Counted from the stretch's first letter, positions 1 through 7,185 are shown. The stretch is DNA of 8,494 nt from Phycisphaerales bacterium UBA7708 (GCA_002482415.1 DLFY01000027.1:1-8494); one strand, 5' to 3'. Numbers and translations: made by a program. Notes: generated by a model not told the origin, from the letters alone.

Positions 1-67
1 AATCTGCGAAATCTGTGGTTGCTTGTTTCCTGCCGCTTACGATTGCCAAAGATATGGACATAAAACA

Positions 68-95
68 TTGAAAATCTATCCTTCCTTGGTATCAT
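68..95 (+). promoter_or_regulatory. Candidate sigma70-type promoter of the GH2 gene
   Basis: A -35-like TTGAAA at 68-73 and a -10-like TATCAT at 90-95 are separated by 16 bp. Each hexamer matches 5 of 6 consensus positions. Transcription would start near base 102 and leave a 5' leader of about 100 bases before the ATG at 202. The -10 box lies inside a palindrome (86-104), so a repressor could control it. It was assigned by motif only. Confidence 0.45.
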
Positions 96-113
96 AAATA
101 CCAATCTATCCTT
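73..113. repeat. 11-bp direct repeat flanking the palindrome
   Basis: AATCTATCCTT occurs at 73-83 and again, identically, at 103-113, a 30-bp offset (close to three helical turns). The first copy lies between the candidate -35 and -10 boxes; the second begins at the end of the palindrome. This spacing would suit two protein-binding half-sites on one face of the DNA, or it may be a small duplication. Function unknown. Confidence 0.5.
86..104. promoter_or_regulatory. Palindrome over the -10 box, candidate operator
   Basis: TTGGTAT and ATACCAA form a perfect 7-bp inverted repeat around the 5-bp spacer CATAA. The palindrome covers the candidate -10 box at 90-95, a usual position for a dimeric repressor site. 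No regulator gene is in the window, so the cognate protein is unknown. The sequence could also form a small RNA hairpin. Confidence 0.45.
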
Positions 114-139
114 ACCAGCCACTCCGGCAGGATGGATAA

Positions 140-155
140 AAACCACGGTTGGTTT
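140..155. repeat. Short inverted repeat in the GH2 5' leader
   Basis: AAACCA and TGGTTT flank the four bases CGGT, giving a perfect 6-bp stem in the transcribed leader, about 50 bases ahead of the start codon. It is too weak and too far upstream to occlude the ribosome binding site at 187-192. It may be chance or a small leader hairpin. The rest of the 1-201 region shows no further gene. Confidence 0.3.
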
Positions 156-201
156 GAGGTTGTCTGACAATAACGATCTTGAATTTAAGGAGATATCGAT
201 C

Positions 202-3200
202 ATGTTTAGAACGAAGAAATTCAGTGCGTTATCAACCCGAAATAAAGGATTTGGATTGTTTGTATTGGGATTGATTAAGGTATTTATTCTTGGAGGAGCC
301 TGGGTGATGGGAATGAACACCGACGCGGCCGGGCCGGAAAATCTGGCTTTGTATCGCCCGACGATGGCTTCGTCGGTCGGCCATTACCCGACCATCGCAG
401 AGTTTGCAGTCGATGGCGAGCCGGACACTGGCTGGCGTTCCGTTCGTGAAATCGTATCCAAAGATGGCGTAGGCATGGCGGATGCCGGCGACTGGCTGAC
501 GGTGGACCTGCAGGCGTTATGCAAAATCGATTCGATTGGTCTGGTCTGGGCCAGCAAGTCCGACAAGCCCGTTTTCGAAGATCCTCGAACCTCATCCCTG
601 TTCGGCGGTGAGCAGGTCGCGTCCTATGGACAGGACTATGCGGTCTTTCTGTCGGCGGATGGCCGGGACTGGAAGAAGGTCTATGCCACGACCATAGGCG
701 CCGGCGGCAATGAACGGATTCATCTGGAACCTGCCCAGGCCCGTTTTGTGCGTGTAACTATTAACAAACGGTCCAATCTCAAATGCGGCGTCGGCATCAA
801 TGAACTGCAGGTCTTTGGCGACTGTGACACTCAGCGTCCGGCGGGCGACTGCTGGAAGTTTCGCCGCAAAGCCAAAATCCAATCCGAACCCGCAGCGGCT
901 GACGCCAAAGACCGCGTCCTGCTGTTAAATCGCGGCTGGGAAATGACCCGCGAAGACTGGGCCGCCGCAGGTGCCGCCCGTATTGCCGAGGCTGGGCTGG
1001 ATACGACCGGCTGGTATAACGCCACCGTCCCCGGAACCGTACTGACGACGCTGGTGGAGCAGGAAGTCTTTCCCGAGCCGACCATTGCACTGAATAATCT
1101 CCAGATTCCCGAATCCCTATGTCGCCATGTGTGGTGGTATCGGACCGAACTGGCGATCCCGGCAGAATGGGCACAGACTCAGCAGCGGCTCTGGCTGGAG
1201 TTTGACGGGATTAATTATCTCGCCGAAATCTGGATGAATGGCAAACGCCTGGGCCAGATCAACGGCGCCTTCATACGCGGCACATTTGATATTACCGATG
1301 CGATCAACAAGGCCGGGAAGAATATCCTGGCTGTGCGGATTCTCCCGCCGCTGCATCCGGGTATTCCGATTGAAAAAAATGAGGTGGACTGGGTCTATAA
1401 CGGCGGCGCGCTGGGCAAAGACAGCCCGACATTTTTGGCCAGCATCGGCTGGGACTGGATTCCCCCCGTGCGTGACCGCGGCATCGGGATATGGAATGCC
1501 GTTCGCGTCCGCCGGACGGGTCCTGTGGTTATCGAAAATCCCCGCATTGTGACGGACCTGCCGCTGCCGGATACAACCAGTGCGGATATCCTGATTACGG
1601 TCCCGGTTCGCAACGACTCCGACCGTCCGCAGGACGTTACGGTTCAGGCTGCGTTTGATGCGGTTAAGGTCTCAAAGACGGTTACTGTCCCAGCTCATGA
1701 AACAGCAGAGGCGGCCTTTACCCCAGCCAGCCATCCCGAACTGACGTTGAAAAATCCAAAACTGTGGTGGCCCGTGGGTTACGGTGCTCAGCCTTTGTAT
1801 GATTTAACGCTTACGGCTGAGGTGGACAAGGCACTCAGCGATACCCATGCCATGCGATTCGGTGTGCGGGAACTGTCTTTTCGCGGCGGCAAGCCAAATC
1901 CGGGCACCGGCGATTTCATCGAATTTTCGCCGGCTCAGGCCCGTTATGTACGAATCAACTGCCTGGACCGTGCGACAAATTTCGGCTTTTCGCTGTTTAC
2001 AGTGTCCGTGTTCAACAGCAAGGATAAAAATAAAGATTTAGCCCGCGGTGCAGTTGCGACAGCCTCGAGCATCGAAGGCGAGATTCATCCTGCCGCCCAT
2101 GCCGTCGATGGCAATACCGAAACACGCTGGGCCTCGAAGACGGGCCAGCCCGAGTGGCTGTGTGTGGACCTGGGCAAGACTCAGACGGTTGATCAGGTGG
2201 GCTTGCTGTGGGAAGCCGCATACGCCAAACGATATGATATCGAGATTTCCACCGATGGCCAGAGCTGGACGAAGGTCAAGGAATGCAATGCCGCAGACAA
2301 GCCCGGCGAACTGGAACTCAGCGTCAACGGCCATCGCATCCTCTGTCGCGGCGGCAACTGGGGCTATCCGGAAATCCTGCTGCGGCTGGACCGCCAGCGT
2401 CTGGAAGCGGCGGTTCGTCTGCACCATGAGGCCAATATGAACATCATCCGCAACTGGATCGGGATGACTACTTATGAGCCGTTTTATGACCTGTGCGACC
2501 AATATGGCATCCTGATTTGGAATGATTTCTGGCTTGCCAATCCCAGTGATGGTCCCAATCCGGATAACCATAAACTGTTTCTCGATAATGTAGAGGATAC
2601 GATTCTGCGATACCGCAATCATCCGTCGATTGCTGTCTGGTGCGGCCGCAATGAAGGCATGCCCCCCGAAGCACTCGATGAGGGGATGCGAGAGCTGACA
2701 ACCCGGCTGGACGGGACACGCTTCTATCAGCCGCATTCTTCCGGTGAAGGCGTCAACGGCGGCGGGCCGTATAAATATGTTGACCCGACACGTTACTTCA
2801 CCGAATACAATCACGGCTTCAAGACGGAAATGGGGATGCCCTCGGTACCCAGCGCCGAAACGATGCGGCGGATGGCCGGCGGGCATGAACCGTGGCCGAT
2901 GGACCTGGTCTGGACCTATCACGATTTCAGCCCGCAGGGCAACCAGTATCGCAACGAATACAACAAGGCGATTGATGACACCTTCGGCCCGGCCCGGGAT
3001 CTGGATGATTATTGCCGCAAGGCCCAGATGATTAATTACGAAGGCTATCGGGCTATCTTTGAAGGCTGCAACCACAAGATATGGAATGATTGCACCGCCA
3101 TCATGCTCTGGATGAGTCACCCTACATGGCCCAGCACGGTCTGGCAGGTCTATGATTACTGGTTCGGCACCGACGGCGCCTTCTTCGGCTCTAAAAAGGC

Positions 3201-3819
3201 CAACGAGCCGATTCATATCCAGCTTTGCCGCAGCGATTGGACGGTTGAAGCAATCAACCACACCGCCGGGCCGGTGATGGGAACCGTGTCTGCCAGGGTA
3301 CTCGGGCTGGATGCTAAGGTACTGTGGGAAAAGAGCAGTCCAGTGACTGCGGCTGCCGATAACCGCACGACGGGTTTTGCCATCGCATGGCCCGCGAATC
3401 TGCCTGCGGCTTATTTAGTCAGGCTGACCTGGGTCGATGACAAGGGCCGGCTTTTGTCGGAAAATGTCTATTGGCTGGGCAAAGACAAAGGCGGCCTCAA
3501 GGCGCTGGATTCCATGCCCAAGGTCAAGCTCAAAGGGACCGCCTCATTTACCTCCGGCGGCAAAGACGGCCAGGTGGCCAAAGTCGAACTGACCAATCCC
3601 TCCGGCGATATCGCCCTGATGACGCAGCTTGTCCTCCGCGATGCCGACACCGGCCAGCGTATCCTGCCGGCCTATTACAGCGATAATTACCTGACCCTGC
3701 TGCCCGGCGAGTCGAAGACCGTGACTATTTTCTGCAGCGAGACTGATGCAGGCAAAAAGATGGAAGTCACCCTCTCCGGCTGGAACATCGCGGATGCAGA
3801 AATCCGGCAAATGAATTGA
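202..3819 (+). CDS. Secreted GH2 glycosidase (exo-glucosaminidase/endo-mannosidase-like) with two discoidin domains
   Basis: Predicted exported retaining glycosidase of 1205 residues that trims beta-linked sugars from a polysaccharide or glycan outside the cytoplasm. Start: ATG 202 has AAGGAG at 187-192 with 9-base spacing; an in-frame TTG at 154 has no such site. Residues 1-15 are basic and 16-37 hydrophobic (with a Lys at 26), a signal peptide or membrane anchor; cleavage near Ala43 is possible. Residues 46-206 form a canonical discoidin/CBM32-like domain. GH2 follows: sugar-binding domain about 240-440 (WDWIPP at 417-422), Ig-like domain about 445-560, barrel about 704-1000, Ig-like C-terminal part to 1205. 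The acid/base is Glu818 in WCGRNEG (813-819); Glu876 in FKTEMG aligns with the nucleophile position. FYDLCD, LDDYC.KAQ, WPSTVWQ.YDYW and KKANEPIHIQ recall the exo-beta-D-glucosaminidase and plant-type mannosylglycoprotein endo-beta-mannosidase branch; the true substrate is uncertain. A second discoidin module interrupts the enzyme at 571-702. Probably monocistronic. Confidence 0.9.
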   Translation: MFRTKKFSALSTRNKGFGLFVLGLIKVFILGGAWVMGMNTDAAGPENLALYRPTMASSVGHYPTIAEFAVDGEPDTGWRSVREIVSKDGVGMADAGDWLTVDLQALCKIDSIGLVWASKSDKPVFEDPRTSSLFGGEQVASYGQDYAVFLSADGRDWKKVYATTIGAGGNERIHLEPAQARFVRVTINKRSNLKCGVGINELQVFGDCDTQRPAGDCWKFRRKAKIQSEPAAADAKDRVLLLNRGWEMTREDWAAAGAARIAEAGLDTTGWYNATVPGTVLTTLVEQEVFPEPTIALNNLQIPESLCRHVWWYRTELAIPAEWAQTQQRLWLEFDGINYLAEIWMNGKRLGQINGAFIRGTFDITDAINKAGKNILAVRILPPLHPGIPIEKNEVDWVYNGGALGKDSPTFLASIGWDWIPPVRDRGIGIWNAVRVRRTGPVVIENPRIVTDLPLPDTTSADILITVPVRNDSDRPQDVTVQAAFDAVKVSKTVTVPAHETAEAAFTPASHPELTLKNPKLWWPVGYGAQPLYDLTLTAEVDKALSDTHAMRFGVRELSFRGGKPNPGTGDFIEFSPAQARYVRINCLDRATNFGFSLFTVSVFNSKDKNKDLARGAVATASSIEGEIHPAAHAVDGNTETRWASKTGQPEWLCVDLGKTQTVDQVGLLWEAAYAKRYDIEISTDGQSWTKVKECNAADKPGELELSVNGHRILCRGGNWGYPEILLRLDRQRLEAAVRLHHEANMNIIRNWIGMTTYEPFYDLCDQYGILIWNDFWLANPSDGPNPDNHKLFLDNVEDTILRYRNHPSIAVWCGRNEGMPPEALDEGMRELTTRLDGTRFYQPHSSGEGVNGGGPYKYVDPTRYFTEYNHGFKTEMGMPSVPSAETMRRMAGGHEPWPMDLVWTYHDFSPQGNQYRNEYNKAIDDTFGPARDLDDYCRKAQMINYEGYRAIFEGCNHKIWNDCTAIMLWMSHPTWPSTVWQVYDYWFGTDGAFFGSKKANEPIHIQLCRSDWTVEAINHTAGPVMGTVSARVLGLDAKVLWEKSSPVTAAADNRTTGFAIAWPANLPAAYLVRLTWVDDKGRLLSENVYWLGKDKGGLKALDSMPKVKLKGTASFTSGGKDGQVAKVELTNPSGDIALMTQLVLRDADTGQRILPAYYSDNYLTLLPGESKTVTIFCSETDAGKKMEVTLSGWNIADAEIRQMN
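1912..2307 (+). other. Inserted, apparently circularly permuted discoidin module inside the GH2 protein
   Basis: Residues 571-702 of the glycosidase, between the Ig-like domain (ending FGVREL at 554-559) and the barrel (starting ELSVNGHRILCRGGNWG at 705-721). The first third (573-605, with FSPAQARYVRI and GFSLFTVSVFN) is the usual C-terminal end of a discoidin domain. Residues 612-693 (LARGAVATASS, DGNTETRWAS, WLCVDLG, YDIEISTDGQSWTKV) are the usual N-terminal part. Nothing resembling a discoidin C-terminal end follows residue 702. The combined length of about 130 residues equals one whole domain. The same protein's first discoidin domain (46-206) has the normal order and serves as an internal reference. 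Likely role: carbohydrate binding next to the active site. Confidence 0.75.
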
Positions 3820-3830
3820 GAATAGAGAAT

Positions 3831-3849
3831 TTATACCCAACGGGTATGA
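3831..3849 (+). terminator. Small hairpin after the GH2 stop codon, weak terminator candidate
   Basis: ATACCC at 3833-3838 pairs perfectly with GGGTAT at 3842-3847 around the loop AAC, and can be extended by a U-G and a U-A pair. It starts 11 bases after the GH2 stop codon. No run of T follows (the next bases are ttattccgcg), so it is not a typical intrinsic terminator. It may protect the mRNA 3' end or be chance. Confidence 0.25.
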
Positions 3850-3907
3850 TTATTCCGCGAGCAAAAGCAGCACGTAGTTGATGCCGCTGTATTTAGCCGC
3901 GCCGAAA

Positions 3908-3936
3908 CGGAAAATTTCAAGTAGGATCAGTATAAA
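3908..3936 (+). promoter_or_regulatory. Weak candidate promoter for the rpmF-fab operon
   Basis: TATAAA at 3931-3936 is a good -10-like hexamer (5 of 6). The best -35 at the 17-bp spacing, CGGAAA at 3908-3913, matches only 3 of 6. A start near 3943 would leave a leader of about 14 bases containing AGGAG. No better promoter was found in 3820-3956, so the operon may rely on a poorly recognisable or activated promoter, or on read-through from the GH2 gene. Confidence 0.25.
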
Positions 3937-3956
3937 ACGTTGTTTCAGGAGTTAAA

Positions 3957-4145
3957 ATGCTACCAACAAAGAAGAAAAGTCATTCGACAATTCGCTCTCG
4001 CCGGGCGCACAAGGCGCTCAAGCCGGTGAATTATTCACTGTGCAAGAAATGCGGTGCGGCCAAACTGCCTCATGCCGCTTGCGGTAAATGCGGGTATGTC
4101 AACTCAGATATCACGCTCAAACTCGGCCAGGAGGCTGAAGAGTAA
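3957..4145 (+). CDS. rpmF: 50S ribosomal protein L32, zinc-ribbon type
   Basis: A 62-residue basic protein of the large ribosomal subunit. The N-terminal third is rich in Lys, Arg, Ser and His (residues 4-22), as usual for the rRNA-binding tail of L32. It is followed by a four-cysteine zinc ribbon: Cys29 and Cys32 (CKKC), then Cys42 and Cys45 (CGKC), with the typical KLPH motif between at 36-39 and CGY at 45-47. All four cysteines are kept, so this is the zinc-binding form rather than the cysteine-free paralogue found in some genomes. AGGAG at 3947-3951 sits five bases before the ATG. It is the first gene of the operon and ends three bases before plsX. Linkage of rpmF to plsX and fab genes is widespread in bacteria and may tie ribosome and membrane production together. 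The DUF177 (yceD) gene that often precedes rpmF is absent here. Confidence 0.93.
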   Translation: MLPTKKKSHSTIRSRRAHKALKPVNYSLCKKCGAAKLPHAACGKCGYVNSDITLKLGQEAEE

Positions 4146-4148
4146 GCT

Positions 4149-5162
4149 ATGCGGATTGCCATCGACGCGATGGGCGGGGATTACGCCCCCGGCGAAATCA
4201 TTGCCGGCGCGCTGGAAGCAAAGGATCTGCTCGGCTCCGAGGACGAACTGGTTTTAGTTGGGGACGAGGAAGCGATACGTTCCCAACTGAAAGCCATGAA
4301 GGCATCCCCGGATACGTTCCGCATTTTCCATGCCCCGGAAGTCATCGGTATGGATGAATCTCCTGTCGATGCGCTGCGTAAAAAACCCAAAAGCTCAATT
4401 GCCATTATGGCGCGCATCGCCTCCCACAAACAGGTGGATGCCGTACTGTCCGCGGGCAATACCGGTGCCTGCGTGGCAGCCAGTCAGTTGCGAATGCGCA
4501 CGCTGGAAGGCGTCGTTCGCCCGGGTATCGCGGTTGTGCTGCCCACGTATAACGGCCCGATTACTATTTGTGATGTCGGGGCCAACATTGCATGCAAGCC
4601 TATCCACTTATATCAGTATGCAGTCATGGCCGGATCCTATTCTCACTTGATGCTGGGCATCCAGAATCCCCGCGTCGGCATTATGAACATCGGCGAAGAA
4701 GAAGCCAAGGGGACGGACTTAATCAAAAAGACTCGGGCACTGCTGAAATCCGATCCCAATGTCAACTTTGTCGGCAATGTCGAAGGCCGCGATTTGTTTG
4801 AAGGCAAATGCGATGTGGTCATCTGCGAAGGATTCGTGGGCAACGTGGTCCTGAAACTGACCGAAGGCGCCGTGGGAATGCTCTTTCAGGTCATTCGTGA
4901 AGAACTGATGCAGCGCAACAAGCTGCTGGCCCTGTGGTTTAAAACGGTGGTCAAAAAGATTTATAAAAAATACGATTATCATGAATACGGTGGAGCATTG
5001 CTGCTGGGCGTCAATGGAACTTCCATTATCTGCCACGGTTCAAGCAAGGCCCGTACTATTAAAAACGCCATCCTGTCCTGTAAACGATTTTCAGAGAAAA
5101 AGATAAACGAGCATATTGTGCAGGCTCTGGCTAAATCAGCGGTAAAATCAAATGGTGAATAA
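4149..5162 (+). CDS. plsX: Phosphate acyltransferase PlsX
   Basis: PlsX makes acyl-phosphate from acyl-ACP and phosphate; PlsY then uses it to acylate glycerol-3-phosphate, the first step of phospholipid synthesis. It is a soluble, peripherally membrane-associated enzyme. The 337 residues are of usual family length. Family motifs appear in order: DAMGGD at 6-11, MDESPVDALRKKPKSS from 68, SAGNTGA from 101, DVGAN at 142-146, NIGEEEAKG at 180-188, CEGFVGN at 226-232, and the C-terminal YGGALLLGVNG segment. The start fits: MRIAIDAMGGD is the normal N-terminus, three bases after the rpmF stop. The nearest purine-rich sites are AGGAGG at 4129-4134, rather distant, and GAAGAG close to the ATG, so translation is probably coupled to rpmF. 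The last 11 bases overlap the start of fabH. Confidence 0.96.
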   Translation: MRIAIDAMGGDYAPGEIIAGALEAKDLLGSEDELVLVGDEEAIRSQLKAMKASPDTFRIFHAPEVIGMDESPVDALRKKPKSSIAIMARIASHKQVDAVLSAGNTGACVAASQLRMRTLEGVVRPGIAVVLPTYNGPITICDVGANIACKPIHLYQYAVMAGSYSHLMLGIQNPRVGIMNIGEEEAKGTDLIKKTRALLKSDPNVNFVGNVEGRDLFEGKCDVVICEGFVGNVVLKLTEGAVGMLFQVIREELMQRNKLLALWFKTVVKKIYKKYDYHEYGGALLLGVNGTSIICHGSSKARTIKNAILSCKRFSEKKINEHIVQALAKSAVKSNGE

Positions 5163-6171
5163 TCCAACTGTACAATCCACAAAGCCGACCTGCGCCGTGA
5201 TTGCCGGAACAGGCTCTTTCATGCCGGAAAAGGTACTGACCAACGACGATTTCGCCAGAATGGTGGAAACCAATGACGAGTGGATTACCACGCGCACCGG
5301 CATCAAGCAGCGTCGGATTGCCTCCGAGGAACAAACCACAGCGGTGCTGGCTTCTGAAGCGGCACGCCGGGCTCTTGCCGATGCAGGCATGAAGCCGGAG
5401 GAACTGGACTTAATTATCGTGGCAACGATTACGCCGGAAATGGTATTTCCTTCAACAGCCTGCTTTGTGCAAAACGCGATTGGTGCATCCAACGCATGGG
5501 CGTTTGATTTATCAGCGGCCTGCAGCGGGTTTGTTTACGGTCTTTCGATAGCCCAGCAGTTTATTGGCGCAGGCCGTTACCGCACCGCCATGGTCATCGG
5601 CGCCGAAACACTCAGCCGCATCACCGACTATACGGACCGCGGAAGCTGCATCCTGTTTGGCGATGGGTCCGGGGCGGTTATCCTGAAAGCGGACAACAAC
5701 GGCGCCTCGATGGGTGTCATGTACAGCACGGCATTTTCTGACGGCGGCGGATGGACTTCGCTGCACTGCAAAGCCTTTGGATCACGGTATCCGGTCGGCA
5801 GACCTCTGCCTGACCCCAAGATGGTCTATATGACCATCAACGGCAAAGAAGTATATCATACGGCAGTTCGCCGCATTGTGGAACTGGTTAACGAATGTCT
5901 TGAAAAATGCGATCTGGACGTCAAAGACATCGCATTATTTATCCCCCACCAGATGAATGCCCGGATTATTGAATCGGTCGGCAAACGCCTGAACTTCAGC
6001 GACGACCAGATTTTCATTAATATTGATAAATTCGGCAACACCTCCGCCGCCTCCATTCCGATTGCGTTAAATGAAGCAAGACGGACCGGACGCCTGAAGA
6101 AAAATGATATTGTTTTACTGGTCGCCTTTGGCGGTGGATTAACCTGGGGTGCCAACGTAATTCAGTTATAA
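5152..6171 (+). CDS. fabH: Beta-ketoacyl-ACP synthase III (FabH)
   Basis: Starts fatty-acid synthesis by condensing an acyl-CoA, usually acetyl-CoA or a branched primer, with malonyl-ACP. The 339 residues show the thiolase fold and the complete catalytic triad: Cys124 in SAACSG, His266 in IPHQMN, and Asn296 in GNTSAAS. His to Asn spacing is 30 residues, as in E. coli FabH. Cys to His is 10 residues longer than in E. coli; the extra length lies between GDGSG (170-174) and the NGKEVY segment, in a loop that borders the acyl pocket. Longer loops here are common in other bacteria, so primer choice cannot be read from it. About 14 residues precede the conserved GTGSFMPEKVLTN start. The ATG overlaps plsX by 11 bases with no clear ribosome site, so translation is probably coupled; GTG at 5155 is an alternative. 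It ends with tandem TAA stops. Confidence 0.96.
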   Translation: MVNNPTVQSTKPTCAVIAGTGSFMPEKVLTNDDFARMVETNDEWITTRTGIKQRRIASEEQTTAVLASEAARRALADAGMKPEELDLIIVATITPEMVFPSTACFVQNAIGASNAWAFDLSAACSGFVYGLSIAQQFIGAGRYRTAMVIGAETLSRITDYTDRGSCILFGDGSGAVILKADNNGASMGVMYSTAFSDGGGWTSLHCKAFGSRYPVGRPLPDPKMVYMTINGKEVYHTAVRRIVELVNECLEKCDLDVKDIALFIPHQMNARIIESVGKRLNFSDDQIFINIDKFGNTSAASIPIALNEARRTGRLKKNDIVLLVAFGGGLTWGANVIQL

Positions 6172-6204
6172 TAATTGCCCAAACGTATCGCAAGGATTCA
6201 TGGG

Positions 6205-7131
6205 ATGAGTAAAATTGCTTTTATATTTCCGGGTCAGGGAGCGCAGCTTGTTGGCATGGGCGCCGATATCGCGGCGGCATATCCCAAAACCGCCGCCCTG
6301 CTGGACAAAGCCTGCGATATCGTGGGCTTTGATCTGAAAAGCCTGTGTTTTCAGGGACCGGAAGAGAAGTTAAATAGTACCGAGATTTCGCAGCCGGCGA
6401 TATTCACCGTGTCCGCCGCCCTGCTGGAGCTGGTGCGGGAAAAAGCCCCCGCCCTGACACCGCAGGTCACGGCCGGCCTTTCCATGGGTGAATATACGGC
6501 GCTGTATGCTGCGGGACTGATGAGCTTTGAAGACGCATTGAAGCTGGTCCTCAAACGCGGTCAGGCCATGCAGGCTGCGGCCAATGCCTCGCGCGGCGGG
6601 ATGGTCAGCCTGATCGGACTGGATGAACCCAAGGTTCGCCAGCTATGCGATGAAGCATCCGAAGGTCAACTGCTGACGCCGGCCAATTTCAACTGCCCGG
6701 GTCAGATTGTCATCAGCGGCGCAATCGAAACCTGCCAGAGAGCTGCCGGGCTTGCCGAAAAATACGGCGCTATGAAGGCCGTTCCGCTGGCGGTCGCCGG
6801 GGCGTTTCATACGGAAATGATGAGACCTGCGGCAGAGGCTCTGGGACAGGCTTTGGCCGGCTGCCCTCTGCAGAATCCCTCAGCCATTCAGGTCATCGCC
6901 AATATCTCGGCGGACTACTACGGTTCAGCCGAACAGATACGCCAGGGCCTCGTGCGGCAGCTTGTCGAACCGATCCTCTGGCAAAAATGTATGGAAAAGC
7001 TGATTGCCGACGGTGTCACGAAATTTGTGGAAATCGGCCCCAATCGCGTATTAACCGGATTGATGAAGCGCATTCATCGCAGAGCGGATATTGTGAATAT
7101 CAGTTCCCTTGAAAGCCTTGAGTCGCTATAA
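6205..7131 (+). CDS. fabD: Malonyl-CoA:ACP transacylase (FabD)
   Basis: Transfers the malonyl group from malonyl-CoA to the phosphopantetheine arm of ACP, supplying the extender for FabH and FabF. The 308 residues nearly equal the 309 of E. coli FabD. Key residues sit almost at E. coli numbering: Gln11 in FPGQGAQ, the nucleophile Ser93 in GLSMGEY, Arg118 in KRGQAM, and the catalytic His202 in AGAFHTEMM. The C-terminal EIGPNRVLTGL motif is also typical. The start was set at ATG 6205 rather than the in-frame TTG at 6175. The ATG gives the normal N-terminus (MSKIAFIFPGQG) and has AAGGA at 6192-6196, eight bases upstream. The gene follows fabH by 33 bases. Confidence 0.96.
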   Translation: MSKIAFIFPGQGAQLVGMGADIAAAYPKTAALLDKACDIVGFDLKSLCFQGPEEKLNSTEISQPAIFTVSAALLELVREKAPALTPQVTAGLSMGEYTALYAAGLMSFEDALKLVLKRGQAMQAAANASRGGMVSLIGLDEPKVRQLCDEASEGQLLTPANFNCPGQIVISGAIETCQRAAGLAEKYGAMKAVPLAVAGAFHTEMMRPAAEALGQALAGCPLQNPSAIQVIANISADYYGSAEQIRQGLVRQLVEPILWQKCMEKLIADGVTKFVEIGPNRVLTGLMKRIHRRADIVNISSLESLESL

Positions 7132-7185
7132 TTGAAGATAGATAAACGACCGGCAACATCTTAATTTCAGGTTGGAGATTTTTGT

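Noticed and set aside
132..167. An 11-codon upstream open frame (ATG 132 to TGA 165-167) in the GH2 leader, as a possible leader peptide
   Set aside because: The only purine-rich stretch abuts the ATG directly, too close for a ribosome site, and the peptide shows no run of regulatory codons.
154..201. TTG at 154 as the GH2 start, adding 16 residues
   Set aside because: The added residues are polar and would precede the signal segment; no ribosome site serves the TTG, whereas ATG 202 has AAGGAG at good spacing.
2038..3261. A 407-codon open frame on the minus strand within the GH2 gene
   Set aside because: It is fully antisense to conserved GH2 coding sequence with catalytic motifs, and its translation shows no recognisable domain. 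Long antisense frames arise from the codon bias of the sense gene.
5152..5162. 11-base plsX/fabH overlap as a possible frameshift or fusion
   Set aside because: Both proteins have complete, normal ends; short overlaps of this kind are ordinary translational coupling in operons.
5661..5850. Ten extra residues between Cys124 and His266 of FabH compared with E. coli, as an unusual feature
   Set aside because: FabH proteins of many other bacteria also have a longer loop here, so it is normal family variation rather than a novelty.
6175..6204. TTG at 6175 as the fabD start
   Set aside because: It directly follows the fabH stops without a ribosome site and would add ten residues not found in FabD; ATG 6205 has AAGGA upstream and gives the standard N-terminus.
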